From a virus: a stretch of DNA of 64,000 nucleotides. The stretch spans positions 43,224-107,223 of IMG/VR virus record IMGVR_UViG_3300036761_003567. One strand, 5' to 3'. Below the pieces are notes generated by a model, which saw only the letters and a program-made list of their open reading frames with translations, ran no database searches and was not told the origin of the DNA. The position numbers and the translations under genes are program-made. Shown here piece by piece: positions 47,866 to 55,725 of this stretch. Each line of letters starts with the position of its first letter. Position 1 is the first letter of the stretch.

Positions 47866-48996
47866 ATGGGCGATTTCGACGACTGCTCGGTTCGGGAAGC
47901 TCCAGTCCGTAAAGCTCCCCGGATGGCAGCTGCCGTGGCGGAGGATATCGACATCGGCAAGGTGTTCGTTCCCGTGGAGGATGCCAAGAAGGCTCTCAGC
48001 CTGGAGAAGGATGGGAAGGAGATCGTCTGGGCCGACAACATCAAGACCCTGACGGAGATGCTTCGCGACAGGAGCGGGATCAACAATGTCGTCGCGTTCC
48101 AGGACTGCCAGTATGGAGGGTCCAAGATCAAGGTCTACGAGCTGAATGCCCCCGTCTTCACGAATCCGCTGGACGTCAAGTCGGCAGTCAAGGGTGGCGG
48201 GAAGGCCATCCTTTACACGATTTCGGAGTCGTCCAACGACCACTTCGACGCGATCAAGAAGGTCATAGAAGACGGCACGATCAAGTCATGCTTCAGAATC
48301 GACGAATACGTCAGGAAGTCCGGCACAGCGGCGTGCTCAACCGGCATTCGCCACGCTTTCTCCCTGCTGAAGTCCTATGACAAGGCGAAGGCCAAGGAGG
48401 CCTCCAAGAGGCGGAAGGCGTGGATCGTCCAGCACGGACGGATCGACTGCAACGACCTGAACGAGGTCTTCGGCATTCTCATCAGGACCGTCCGTGATTA
48501 CTACTCATTCGACGGCTTCCATTACTTCGTGAACTGGAACTGGCAGCGTCCGAAGGAGCGCGAAGCCATCTACAAGGCCGTCATCATCCTGTCCCGGCGC
48601 ATCGACCAGCTCGTCTACGACGAATTCAGCGGAAGCAAGAAGGTCAACAAGTTCGACTTGACGTTCAGCAAGTTGACGTTCAGCAAGTACAGCAAGTGGG
48701 TCAAGATTCCCTACACGAAGTGGGTCATCAGCCTGCGTCAGTACAGGAAGGGGCTGCTCCAGACGGAGGATGGGACGAAGACAATCCGCAAGACGGAATG
48801 GAGGCCCGTGGACAAAAGCGAAGTCCACGATTCGCGTGTTGTAAACCGCGGACCGAACGAGTGGGTCAAGGTGAAGAAGCAGGTGAAGGTCAGCGGGAAG
48901 CCCGCCCGTGAGTTTGGCAAGTGGCTGGACAGCGAGATCCGCGCGTGCATCCAGTATCTCCGGTCCAAGAAGGCCAAGAAGGAGGGAAAGAGATGA
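47866..48996 (+). CDS. unrecognised 376-residue protein
   Basis: The N-terminal part (about 20-160) reads as two alpha/beta units (IDIGKVFVPVEDAKKALSLE; FDAIKKVIEDGTIKSCFRID), and the C-terminal half is very basic with many Tyr/Trp and a 15-bp tandem repeat encoding LTFSK twice at 48658-48687. Basic, aromatic-rich sequence suggests nucleic-acid binding. Largest unknown in the right arm. Overlaps the next gene by 4 nt. Confidence 0.65.
   Translation: MGDFDDCSVREAPVRKAPRMAAAVAEDIDIGKVFVPVEDAKKALSLEKDGKEIVWADNIKTLTEMLRDRSGINNVVAFQDCQYGGSKIKVYELNAPVFTNPLDVKSAVKGGGKAILYTISESSNDHFDAIKKVIEDGTIKSCFRIDEYVRKSGTAACSTGIRHAFSLLKSYDKAKAKEASKRRKAWIVQHGRIDCNDLNEVFGILIRTVRDYYSFDGFHYFVNWNWQRPKEREAIYKAVIILSRRIDQLVYDEFSGSKKVNKFDLTFSKLTFSKYSKWVKIPYTKWVISLRQYRKGLLQTEDGTKTIRKTEWRPVDKSEVHDSRVVNRGPNEWVKVKKQVKVSGKPAREFGKWLDSEIRACIQYLRSKKAKKEGKR
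48658..48687 (+). repeat. 15-bp tandem repeat in a gene
   Basis: TTGACGTTCAGCAAG twice in a row, in frame, giving LTFSK-LTFSK in the 47866 protein. Confidence 0.9.
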
Positions 48997-49253
48997 AGAC
49001 CCAGAAGATTCCGCCACGCATCCAGATCGCCGCGGTCATCATGCTCCAGAAGCCGGACAAGGGCTGGAAGTCAGGCGACAACCCCGAGATCGACTCGCTC
49101 GCGGAAGACTTCGCGGCAGACGACCTCAACGTCGATGACATCCTCGTCAAGAAGGGCAGCAGGAAGGTTGAGTTCCTCGTGTCGTGGAGCCTGCCCAGTT
49201 CGTTCAACGGGTTCAAGATCGTCAACCTGGAGGCGATGAAGGGGAGCAAATGA
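48993..49253 (+). CDS. hypothetical protein
   Basis: 86 residues; beta/alpha mix ending FKIVNLEAMKGSK. Coupled on both sides by 4-nt overlaps. Unknown. Confidence 0.55.
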   Translation: MKTQKIPPRIQIAAVIMLQKPDKGWKSGDNPEIDSLAEDFAADDLNVDDILVKKGSRKVEFLVSWSLPSSFNGFKIVNLEAMKGSK

Positions 49254-49708
49254 AGCCTGTCCTCCTGCTGGACGTCGACGGCGTGCTCAACATCGGCGGA
49301 GACCAGCGCGAGACGGTCCATCTGCCCGGAACCTTCCTTCCTCTCTGGGCCTGCCGGAACTGGAAGTCCTTCCTGCGGAAGGTGGACCAGATCTCCGAGC
49401 TGGTCTGGTGCACCTGCTGGATGGAGCGGGCGAACTTCATCGGGAAGGCGGCAGGGATCCCCGAGAGGCCGCATATTCCCATGGTCGCTATCGAGGGGAA
49501 GGATCAGGACTGGAAGTGCGTCTCCGTCGACCGCATGTTCCCCGATCCGGCCCGCAAGCTGGTCTGGGTCGAGGACGGATTCCGCGACGACACGAGGCAG
49601 TGGGCCAAGCGGCGCGGGAACATGAAGCTCATCCACGTCCGCTTTCTGAGCGGTCTCACCAAGCGGACGATGCGGAAGGTGATTCGGCATCTGAGTAAAG
49701 GAGACTGA
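49250..49708 (+). CDS. HAD-fold protein, Swiss-Army-Knife type
   Basis: 152 residues. Motif I LLLDVDGVLNIGG holds both Asp; ELVWCTCWMERAN and LVWVEDGF follow at the spacing of the small HAD group found with RNA-repair enzymes (ELVWATGWE...; WIDDE). It would be a phosphatase or phosphoesterase; an RNA-end or nucleotide substrate is plausible but unproven. Confidence 0.7.
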   Translation: MKPVLLLDVDGVLNIGGDQRETVHLPGTFLPLWACRNWKSFLRKVDQISELVWCTCWMERANFIGKAAGIPERPHIPMVAIEGKDQDWKCVSVDRMFPDPARKLVWVEDGFRDDTRQWAKRRGNMKLIHVRFLSGLTKRTMRKVIRHLSKGD

Positions 49709-49709
49709 C

Positions 49710-49913
49710 ATGGCGAAGATCACGGTCCATTTCAAGACCCCGGACGCCGTAGACGCGGCCATCTTCGATGCCACGGGGACGGAAGTCCACGGCAACTTGA
49801 CCCAGGAGCAGCAGGAGATCAAGGACGCCCTGGCGAAGTTCATCGAGTACGGCGAGAGCATCGAGGTCGAGTTCGACACGGAAGCAGGCACGGCCACCGT
49901 CATCCCCCTCTAG
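49710..49913 (+). CDS. small acidic protein
   Basis: 67 residues, MAKITVHFKTPDAVDAAIFD..., a strand-helix-strand protein with acidic C-terminal strands. AAAGGAG precedes. Unknown. Confidence 0.55.
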   Translation: MAKITVHFKTPDAVDAAIFDATGTEVHGNLTQEQQEIKDALAKFIEYGESIEVEFDTEAGTATVIPL

Positions 49914-49923
49914 GAGACCTACC

Positions 49924-50379
49924 ATGTCGCAGACCCTTCTCGGCGTGGACGGCCCGATCGGCTGGACCGACCACTACACGACCCGGCGCGGCGTCCGCGG
50001 CAGCAACACGATCTTCAAGCCGGACGCGATCGTCGCCGTCGACCTGTCCGTCCCCCGCTTCTACAAGCTGGTCGTGCGGAACGGGAGCTCGCGGCCCTTC
50101 GTGGCCACCGGCAGCTTCCACGCGATGTGGGAGCTCTGGAAGCACCTCGGCCTCTCGGACGGCCAGATGGAAGAGGGATCCCTTCCCAAGAAGGCGGACT
50201 ACGCGTCCATCTCCCCCGTCTCGGGCAAGGGCTCGAACCTGTTCGCCTCCCGCGGGGGTGAGCACCGCGAGAACCTGCTGGCCGCGGACCTGGTGATGAC
50301 CGCCGGCGTCGAGGACGTGCTCGACGCGTGGGCGGAGCTGTCCCGCTTCGGCTGGAAGGCCAACATCCAGGCGGCGTAG
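49924..50379 (+). CDS. hypothetical protein
   Basis: 151 residues. HYTTRRGVRGSNTIFKPDAI and LSVPRFYKLVVRNGSS give a beta-rich core; C-terminal helices. TAGGAG precedes. No recognised family. Confidence 0.6.
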   Translation: MSQTLLGVDGPIGWTDHYTTRRGVRGSNTIFKPDAIVAVDLSVPRFYKLVVRNGSSRPFVATGSFHAMWELWKHLGLSDGQMEEGSLPKKADYASISPVSGKGSNLFASRGGEHRENLLAADLVMTAGVEDVLDAWAELSRFGWKANIQAA

Positions 50380-50435
50380 CGTCGGCGTGGACAAGGCAAG
50401 GGTTTCATCGAAGACTCCATCAGGAAGGCCAACGC

Positions 50436-50609
50436 GTGATCCAGACCATCTGCCGGAGTTATGGGCGGCTCGCTGACAGGAACCGGGCGATCGCCCAGCT
50501 CAAACGCAAGGGCTACAACCGGTTCGTGCTGTTCTACGACGCCAAGGGCTTCTTCGCGCTGTCGTACACGAGGCGCTATTCTGACACCTCGTGCTCGTTC
50601 TCCTGGTAA
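50436..50609 (+). CDS. small basic protein (RAIxQLxRKG family, copy 2)
   Basis: 57 residues from a GTG behind CAGGAAGG. CRSYGRLADRNRAIAQLKRKG then YNRFVLFYD aligns with 39673. It precedes the third TSDL zinc-ribbon gene, as 39673 follows the first, so the two genes probably work together. Confidence 0.55.
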   Translation: MIQTICRSYGRLADRNRAIAQLKRKGYNRFVLFYDAKGFFALSYTRRYSDTSCSFSW

Positions 50610-50646
50610 TTCCCATCCCCACTCTCCCTCTGGCAAGGAGCCAAAT

Positions 50647-51213
50647 ATGGACGAGATGGAAGCGTTGCAGGCGCAGCTCGAGAAGAATCTGGGCCTCGGC
50701 CAGAGGCTGATCGACAAGCCGGCCAAGCAGACGCCGAAGGCCGACGTGCCGGTGCTGGTCGTCGCCGAGGGCCAGACCCAAGTCAAGCCGGTCAAGCCGG
50801 TGAAGACTCCGGGCCTCGCCATCGTCAAGGCGATCGTCGACAAGAACAAGAAGCTCAAGCCCAAGTCAGAGATCAATGCGGCCTCGGCGAGGGCGATGAA
50901 GAGCAGGAACCCGGACGGGACGAAGAAGCCCAGAATCCCGACGCTCAAGACCAAGGGGCCGGACGAGGCAGCCCTGCTCAAGAAGTACCCGCACGCGAAG
51001 GCGGGCACGCTCTACTACCAGCCCGCCGCCAAGAAGTGGACCATCGAGATCGCCTGCGCCAAGTGCAAGGCGGCGCGGATGGTACATACCTCAGACCTCT
51101 TCCAGGTCAAGCTGTGCGTAGCCTGCAAGGGCGCGAAGCCGACCAAGCAGACGGTATCCACGGAGCAGAAGGCCAAGAACATCGAGGCCCTCGCCAAGGA
51201 GATCCTGGGGTGA
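50647..51213 (+). CDS. zinc-ribbon paralogue C with long N-terminus (TSDL family)
   Basis: 188 residues. The first 110 are a Lys/Pro/Val-rich linker with VKPVKPVKTP; the C-terminal part LLKKYPHAKAGT, CAKCKAARMVHTSDL and CVACKGAKP matches 39224 and 40924. AAGGAG precedes the ATG, which overlaps the next gene by 4 nt at its end. Confidence 0.65.
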   Translation: MDEMEALQAQLEKNLGLGQRLIDKPAKQTPKADVPVLVVAEGQTQVKPVKPVKTPGLAIVKAIVDKNKKLKPKSEINAASARAMKSRNPDGTKKPRIPTLKTKGPDEAALLKKYPHAKAGTLYYQPAAKKWTIEIACAKCKAARMVHTSDLFQVKLCVACKGAKPTKQTVSTEQKAKNIEALAKEILG

Positions 51214-51395
51214 GCACCGAATCGAAGATGGTCTTCGCCGGGCTTACCGGCATCTTCGGCCTGCCGCCCTCCCTGCGAGAGAGGAAGCGGGAGGCGAGGA
51301 AATGTGCGCTGCCCGGATGCGACAAGACCACCACGCACAATGGCGGGTACTGCTGCGCCGAGCACTGCAAACAACACAAGGAGGCGAAGTCATGA
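51210..51395 (+). CDS. small zinc-finger protein
   Basis: 61 residues from a GTG. C-terminal CALPGCDKTTTHNGGYCCAE then HCKQHKE forms a compact Cys/His site like small phage zinc fingers. Overlaps the next start. Confidence 0.6.
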   Translation: MSTESKMVFAGLTGIFGLPPSLRERKREARKCALPGCDKTTTHNGGYCCAEHCKQHKEAKS

Positions 51396-51610
51396 AACTC
51401 CTGCCTATCAATATCATCGAAGGCGATCGCACGGTACCGGCGTGCGTGAACCTGGACGCGATCGACATCATCGTGCCAGGGGAACACGGCCATATGACGA
51501 TCCACTTGCGTGGCGGCTTTTACTCCCAGATGGAGGCCGGGGAACTCGACACGATCCTCGCCGCCAATGAACTGATTTTCAAGTGCATCAAGAAGGAGGA
51601 ACCCAAATGA
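51392..51610 (+). CDS. hypothetical protein
   Basis: 72 residues, ATGA-coupled. Beta strands (DAIDIIVPGEHGHMTIHLRG) then a helix. Unknown. Confidence 0.55.
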   Translation: MKLLPINIIEGDRTVPACVNLDAIDIIVPGEHGHMTIHLRGGFYSQMEAGELDTILAANELIFKCIKKEEPK

Positions 51611-51888
51611 ACGCAACAATCAAGGCCCCGACGGATCAGCAACTCGAGCTGATCACCCAGATCATGGACAACCTGTCCAAGCTCGGGAAGGGGAAGGCGA
51701 TCGCCGCAGAGACCCGCCGGCTCACCGTGAAGGACGGCGAGCTCAAGAGCGAGTACGAGCTCCGGCAGGTGAACTACGGGCTCAAGCAGCTGATCAAGCA
51801 GGAAGAGGAGAAGGCGCGGCCCAGGCCCACCGTCCTCGTGGAGGAGACCAGCCGTCGCGGTCCGGATCTGGGCCTTCAGGAACTCTAA
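51607..51888 (+). CDS. hypothetical helical protein
   Basis: 93 residues with AAGGAGG overlapping the upstream end. Long helices (TDQQLELITQIMDNLSKLGK). Unknown. Confidence 0.55.
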   Translation: MNATIKAPTDQQLELITQIMDNLSKLGKGKAIAAETRRLTVKDGELKSEYELRQVNYGLKQLIKQEEEKARPRPTVLVEETSRRGPDLGLQEL

Positions 51889-51901
51889 CACAGGAGGCAT
51901 C

Positions 51902-52297
51902 ATGCACCGGCTTTTCGCTCTAGTCATTCTGCTGGTCCCGCTCGCGATCGTCGGTTGTGATGACGGGAGCAAGGACCGGGAGATCAGCAAGCTCAATACG
52001 CAGCTCCAAGCCGCCCTGCGCCAGCAGCGGGAGATGGAGAAGACGCTGCCGTCCGAGCAACCCGAAGTGCTCAAGGAGAACGCCAAGCTCCGCGTAGAGC
52101 TTATCGCCACCAAGCAGGCCTTGGCCGCATCTAGTGAGCGGATTCCCGGCGAGATCCTGCCGCTGGCGATCTGGCTCAAGGAACTCCAGAAACGGCTGGA
52201 TGCGGTCGAGCCTCTGGCACGAGGAGCTTCCAGGAAGGGGGCACACGCACAGCTACAAGAAGGGCGACTCATTCCTCTCGAGCACCACGAGTCCTGA
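51902..52297 (+). CDS. lipoprotein with coiled coil
   Basis: 131 residues. Signal MHRLFALVILLVPLAIVG and lipobox Cys19, then a coiled coil (EISKLNTQLQAALRQQREME). Lipoprotein with a coiled coil could be an outer spanin-like protein, but no inner spanin or endolysin is seen. The signal DNA is nearly the same as in the next gene. Confidence 0.65.
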   Translation: MHRLFALVILLVPLAIVGCDDGSKDREISKLNTQLQAALRQQREMEKTLPSEQPEVLKENAKLRVELIATKQALAASSERIPGEILPLAIWLKELQKRLDAVEPLARGASRKGAHAQLQEGRLIPLEHHES

Positions 52298-52328
52298 CTA
52301 GTCTTGCTCTGCCCATTAGGAGGCCTCT

Positions 52329-52541
52329 ATGCGTTGGCTACTACTGGTCATTCTGCTGGTCCCGCTCACGACCCTCGGTTGCAGCGAAGGCGTCTCGCAA
52401 CGTGAGGGATTTGGCGTGGAGTACAAGAACAACCTGAATTCCTGGCGCGTAGTCCCGATCGTCATCGACGGGCACAAATACATCCTGGCAACCGGTGGTG
52501 ACAGCGGCGCATGCTCCATCTGCCCGGCCAAATCTGACTAG
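52329..52541 (+). CDS. small lipoprotein, duplicate signal
   Basis: 70 residues. MRWLLLVILLVPLTTLGC: a lipobox at Cys18. The stretch encoding VILLVPL matches 51902 almost base for base, and CTGACTAGTCTT follows both stop codons, so the unit duplicated with its flank. The mature part ends CSICPAKSD. Confidence 0.65.
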   Translation: MRWLLLVILLVPLTTLGCSEGVSQREGFGVEYKNNLNSWRVVPIVIDGHKYILATGGDSGACSICPAKSD

Positions 52542-52600
52542 TCTTCAAGTCTCCTATTCCCAGTCCCATTGAGGAGAATTCTAGACTGTATTTCAAATAA

Positions 52601-52630
52601 TTGACAATAAGATACGCTCCCTGATAGAAT
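52601..52630 (+). promoter_or_regulatory. sigma70-type promoter
   Basis: TTGACA (52601-52606), an 18-nt spacer ending CTCCCTGA, TAGAAT (52625-52630). It drives the gene at 52676. A GTATTTCAAAT box lies directly upstream at 52588. Confidence 0.85.
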
Positions 52631-52675
52631 ACGCCTGTTGACGGAAGCATCCACCCCTTTCTAGGAGTTGCGATC

Positions 52676-53287
52676 ATGGCGAAAGCCCCCATCAACGTGG
52701 ACGACCTCCTCGCCGGGCTCGCGTCCGGCAAGCCCGCGAAGAAGTCGAAGAGCACGACCCCGACGATCACCGTCCCCGGCATCGACAAGGACGTGGCCGC
52801 CTTCCTGAAGGCCAAGCAGGACAGCAAGAACGCCGCGGCAGCGCAGGCGACCGCGGAAGAGGAGATCATGCCCAAGGCTCTGGCCGCCCGCATCAAGGAG
52901 CTCCGCGCCCTCGGCCGGTTCGAGAGCGCCGTCGTGCTCAACGAGGCCCTGCTGCTGGTCACCCAGAACAAGTACAGCAAGGTCCCCACCGACGCCAAGG
53001 ACGCGCTGGAGAAGGCCTTCGGCGACGAGATGGACAAGCTGGTCAAGAAGGTCACCGAGATCAGCCTCAGCGAGAAGGCGGTCAACGACCCGGACGGCCT
53101 GAAGCGGATCATCGAGGCCATCGGCATCGACAAGTTCAAGGACTACCTCGTGGTCGAGCAGTACTACGTGCCGACCGAGGCTCTCCACCACGGGATCGTG
53201 ATGGACGAGAAGATCGAGGCGAAGGCCAAGGGCCTGCTCGAGCAGGGGATCCTCAAGCCCACCAAGCCCTCGCTCCGGGCAAAGTAA
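52676..53287 (+). CDS. conserved hypothetical phage protein
   Basis: 203 residues. A Lys/Thr-rich N-terminus precedes a helical body with VVLNEALLLVTQNKYSKVPT and FKDYLVVEQYYVPTEALH, ending ILKPTKPSLRAK. Its own strong promoter and AGGAG indicate high expression. Family function unknown to me. Confidence 0.65.
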   Translation: MAKAPINVDDLLAGLASGKPAKKSKSTTPTITVPGIDKDVAAFLKAKQDSKNAAAAQATAEEEIMPKALAARIKELRALGRFESAVVLNEALLLVTQNKYSKVPTDAKDALEKAFGDEMDKLVKKVTEISLSEKAVNDPDGLKRIIEAIGIDKFKDYLVVEQYYVPTEALHHGIVMDEKIEAKAKGLLEQGILKPTKPSLRAK

Positions 53288-53292
53288 ACCAC

Positions 53293-53325
53293 ATGGCCCG
53301 CCGTCCGCATCGGGCGGCGGGCCAT
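53293..53325 (+). terminator. hairpin after 52676
   Basis: ATGGCCCGCCG/CGGCGGGCCAT, 11 bp, with an inner CCG/CGG. No T-tract; followed by GGAG for the next reading frame. Confidence 0.6.
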
Positions 53326-53336
53326 TGGAGAAAGAC

Positions 53337-53381
53337 ATGAGGCAGGTCATCTTCCAGTTCAAGATCAGGAAGGTCAAATGA
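53337..53381 (+). CDS. possible 14-residue peptide
   Basis: ATG 8 nt after GGAG, MRQVIFQFKIRKVK, and ATGA overlap with 53378. A leader peptide is possible; support is only the ribosome site and coupling. Confidence 0.25.
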   Translation: MRQVIFQFKIRKVK

Positions 53382-53587
53382 AGATCCCCAAAGGATCAGA
53401 TGTGAAGTGGCTGACGCGCGAGGCCAAGCGGGTAGCAAAGGCGATGTTGGCCAGCGGCGACAACGACCCAGCCGAAGCCCTTGAGTGGACCTACCGCGAT
53501 GGGACGGAGGCTGAGGCACGATGGGTCATAGCCAAGGCTACGGTCCTGTGGAAGAAGCTCAAGAAGGCCGTGGAGACGGCATGCTGA
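53378..53587 (+). CDS. small hypothetical protein
   Basis: 69 residues, helical with TREAKRVAKAMLASGDNDPA. AGGTC upstream; overlaps the next gene by 7 nt. Unknown. Confidence 0.55.
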   Translation: MKIPKGSDVKWLTREAKRVAKAMLASGDNDPAEALEWTYRDGTEAEARWVIAKATVLWKKLKKAVETAC

Positions 53588-53865
53588 AGATCAACACGCT
53601 GGTGGTCCTCCAGGTCAGGCAGGCCAAGCGCGAAGGCTTCCTGTCGCCCCGCTACCTCGTGGCGAGGAAGGTCGGCGACATGGTCACCATCGGTCTGATC
53701 GGGAGGGCTCACTCGGAGACGATCCACGCGGTCCTCACCCTCGACGGAGTCAAGAGGCTGGAGGACGCGCTCCACATGGTCCGCACCGTGGGAAGGGACA
53801 TCCAGATCGGCATCGTGCCAAGGAGGGAGGAGCATGCGCGAAGGGTTTCGCGTCGTCGGTCCTGA
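53581..53865 (+). CDS. hypothetical protein
   Basis: 94 residues; beta strands then a helix, basic tail RREEHARRVSRRRS. Overlaps both neighbours. Confidence 0.55.
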   Translation: MLKINTLVVLQVRQAKREGFLSPRYLVARKVGDMVTIGLIGRAHSETIHAVLTLDGVKRLEDALHMVRTVGRDIQIGIVPRREEHARRVSRRRS

Positions 53866-54472
53866 CGGGAAGGCGATGCCGGAGCTGTTCCGCGAGGTCC
53901 GGCGGGACCGGTCCCAGGTCGAGGTCGAAGACATAAAGAGCGGCGCCCGTGCGGTCGTCCACTGCACGCGGATCATCTCATCCAAGAAGGAGGAACAGAT
54001 GGCGACGCAGAAGGTGAGCGGCACCCCGAAGTTCGACTTCAAGTCGATCGCCGGCGAGCGCTGGTCGAAGCCGATGGCGTTCGACCACAAGGGCGTGAAG
54101 GCGGAGGCCCACGTGATCGTCAACCGGATCACGAAGAAGTACCGCGCCCTCAACACGTACAACGGCAGCCTCGGCAAGCAGGGCAAGACGGGAATGTCCT
54201 TCGCGTTCAAGGACTACAACCAGCTGGTCGCCCGTCTGGCCGAGCGCGGCTACAAGCGCGTCGGCGGCGGCCCCGCGCCCAAGAAGGCCGTCGGCCCCAC
54301 CATCCTGCCGAAGACCAAGCCCGCCCCGGTGAAGCCCATCAAGGGTCCGGTCACCGTCATCCCCAAGGCGAAGCCCACGCAGGCCCTCGCCCCCGCTCCC
54401 GTGAAGGAGGCTCCGAATGCGAACGTACCCGCTCAGCCCGTCGCTCCGCCCGCCCCTCCCGCGCAGTCCTGA
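53834..54472 (+). CDS. hypothetical protein with possible internal start
   Basis: 212 residues. The first ATG follows AAGGAGGGAGGAG. A second in-frame ATG at 53999 also has a strong AAGGAGG 6 nt upstream, so a shorter product of 157 residues (MATQKVSGTPKFDFK) is likely. The core is beta-rich; the tail is Pro/Ala/Lys-rich and disordered. Unknown. Confidence 0.6.
   Translation: MREGFRVVGPDGKAMPELFREVRRDRSQVEVEDIKSGARAVVHCTRIISSKKEEQMATQKVSGTPKFDFKSIAGERWSKPMAFDHKGVKAEAHVIVNRITKKYRALNTYNGSLGKQGKTGMSFAFKDYNQLVARLAERGYKRVGGGPAPKKAVGPTILPKTKPAPVKPIKGPVTVIPKAKPTQALAPAPVKEAPNANVPAQPVAPPAPPAQS
53984..53999 (+). promoter_or_regulatory. internal ribosome-binding site
   Basis: AAGGAGGAACAG directly before an in-frame ATG inside the 53834 gene. 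It may give a nested product without the first 55 residues. Confidence 0.45.
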
Positions 54473-54605
54473 TCTGAAGGAGACGCACTACGAGGTCTGC
54501 AAGAGAGAGGGAATGACGGACGAGGAGATCGCCAAGGACTGGGCCGAAGTGGAGAAGGAACTCCAGGCCCAGTTCCTGCAGGTGGTGGAAGGAGATCGGG
54601 CCTGA
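54417..54605 (+). CDS. small hypothetical protein
   Basis: 62 residues. Pro-rich start (shared with the overlapping frame) then an acidic helix MTDEEIAKDWAEVEKELQAQ. GAAGGAGG precedes the ATG. Overlaps the 53834 tail by 56 nt. Confidence 0.5.
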   Translation: MRTYPLSPSLRPPLPRSPDLKETHYEVCKREGMTDEEIAKDWAEVEKELQAQFLQVVEGDRA

Positions 54606-55144
54606 TGGACATCACCAGCATGATCGTGGCTCGCGTATACAAGATCGATGGAGAAGACGCCAGGAAGGATGATAGGAACCCGAGGATCGCGTTCCTCAAC
54701 GCCCGTTTCGTGGAAGGTCGGACCGTGGCCCCGTATCAATTCTGGGCGGGACCCTGCATGCTCCAGCTTTCCCATCTCAAAGTAGTGATCTCCCAGTCTT
54801 GCGAGGTCATTGTCTGCCACAAGGACCTTGGCATCGACATCGCGAACGTCTGGTTCCGCGACTACTGCGGGACCCGTGGGGAAGGTCTCAAAGGTCTCAA
54901 AGGTCTCGAGTGGGGAGAGGCTATCGAGCTGGTCTGGGACGGGAAGTGCTATCGGGAGCTGGGAGCCACGGAGCCCGGCGAGGGGCTGTTCATGTTCGGC
55001 AGTTCCTACGGCGGGGACGGCATCAAACTGCCCATCGCTACGAAGCTCGGCACCCGGTCGATCTTCTACAAGGAAGGGGAAGGGGACGAGGAAGGCAGCA
55101 TCAAGCGTCCGCCCATGGGATTCCAAATGGGAATGAAAGCATGA
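54605..55144 (+). CDS. hypothetical protein
   Basis: 179 residues. A 9-bp unit AAAGGTCTC is repeated three times at 54882-54908 (GLKGLKGLE). Several aromatic and cysteine residues; no recognised fold. Coupled to the next gene. Confidence 0.55.
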   Translation: MDITSMIVARVYKIDGEDARKDDRNPRIAFLNARFVEGRTVAPYQFWAGPCMLQLSHLKVVISQSCEVIVCHKDLGIDIANVWFRDYCGTRGEGLKGLKGLEWGEAIELVWDGKCYRELGATEPGEGLFMFGSSYGGDGIKLPIATKLGTRSIFYKEGEGDEEGSIKRPPMGFQMGMKA

Positions 55145-55548
55145 CCAAGGAGAGTCCAGACTATACGACTTGGCTAATCTGCGGCATCAAGGTCAAGCGT
55201 TCCGATTTGATGCCGGAGCGGAAGGTGTCCGGATGCGCCCATCCGAAGAAGGGGGCGAAGTTCTGTCCGGAATGCGGGAAGCAATCGTGGACAACAGAAC
55301 CCCGCCCCGTCAAGGGCTACAATGAAGACGACGGCGAATACTTGGGATACCGCGTCTACCCGGTCGGAGATTCCGAAGGCGACGAAGTGATCGTCGGCAA
55401 GCAGGTGGCAGAGGTCAGGAGTGATGGACCGTTCCTGTACAACCCATCCACCCTCGACTCCGTGCGGGCCTTCATGCTGAAAAGGTCCGAGGAATGGGAA
55501 CTCAAGGGGACGTTCGGGGTATGGCTTGTCCTATACTGCTCGTACTAA
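55141..55548 (+). CDS. zinc-ribbon protein
   Basis: 135 residues. CAHPKKGAKFCPECGKQSW is a clear ribbon near 32-50; the rest is beta-rich. ATGA coupling to the previous gene. Unknown role. Confidence 0.6.
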   Translation: MTKESPDYTTWLICGIKVKRSDLMPERKVSGCAHPKKGAKFCPECGKQSWTTEPRPVKGYNEDDGEYLGYRVYPVGDSEGDEVIVGKQVAEVRSDGPFLYNPSTLDSVRAFMLKRSEEWELKGTFGVWLVLYCSY

Positions 55549-55557
55549 GGGGACAAC

Positions 55558-55725
55558 ATGGTGTACTTGGCCCTCGCTTTCATCGTGACCGCACAATTCA
55601 TCCGGTATTTAACCACGATCGGCGACCAGCCCACGCACATACAGGCCTCGGCCGATTTGGGAATCTGCCTGCTGATCTTCCTCAGCTACCAGACGCAGAG
55701 GCTGATCAAGAAGGGGAATAGTTGA
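55558..55725 (+). CDS. two-span membrane protein
   Basis: 55 residues behind AAGGGGA: MVYLALAFIVTAQFIRYLT then ASADLGICLLIFLSYQTQ, two hydrophobic segments and a basic C-terminus. Its stop overlaps the -35 of the next promoter. Holin-like size, but no lytic partner nearby. Confidence 0.5.
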   Translation: MVYLALAFIVTAQFIRYLTTIGDQPTHIQASADLGICLLIFLSYQTQRLIKKGNS

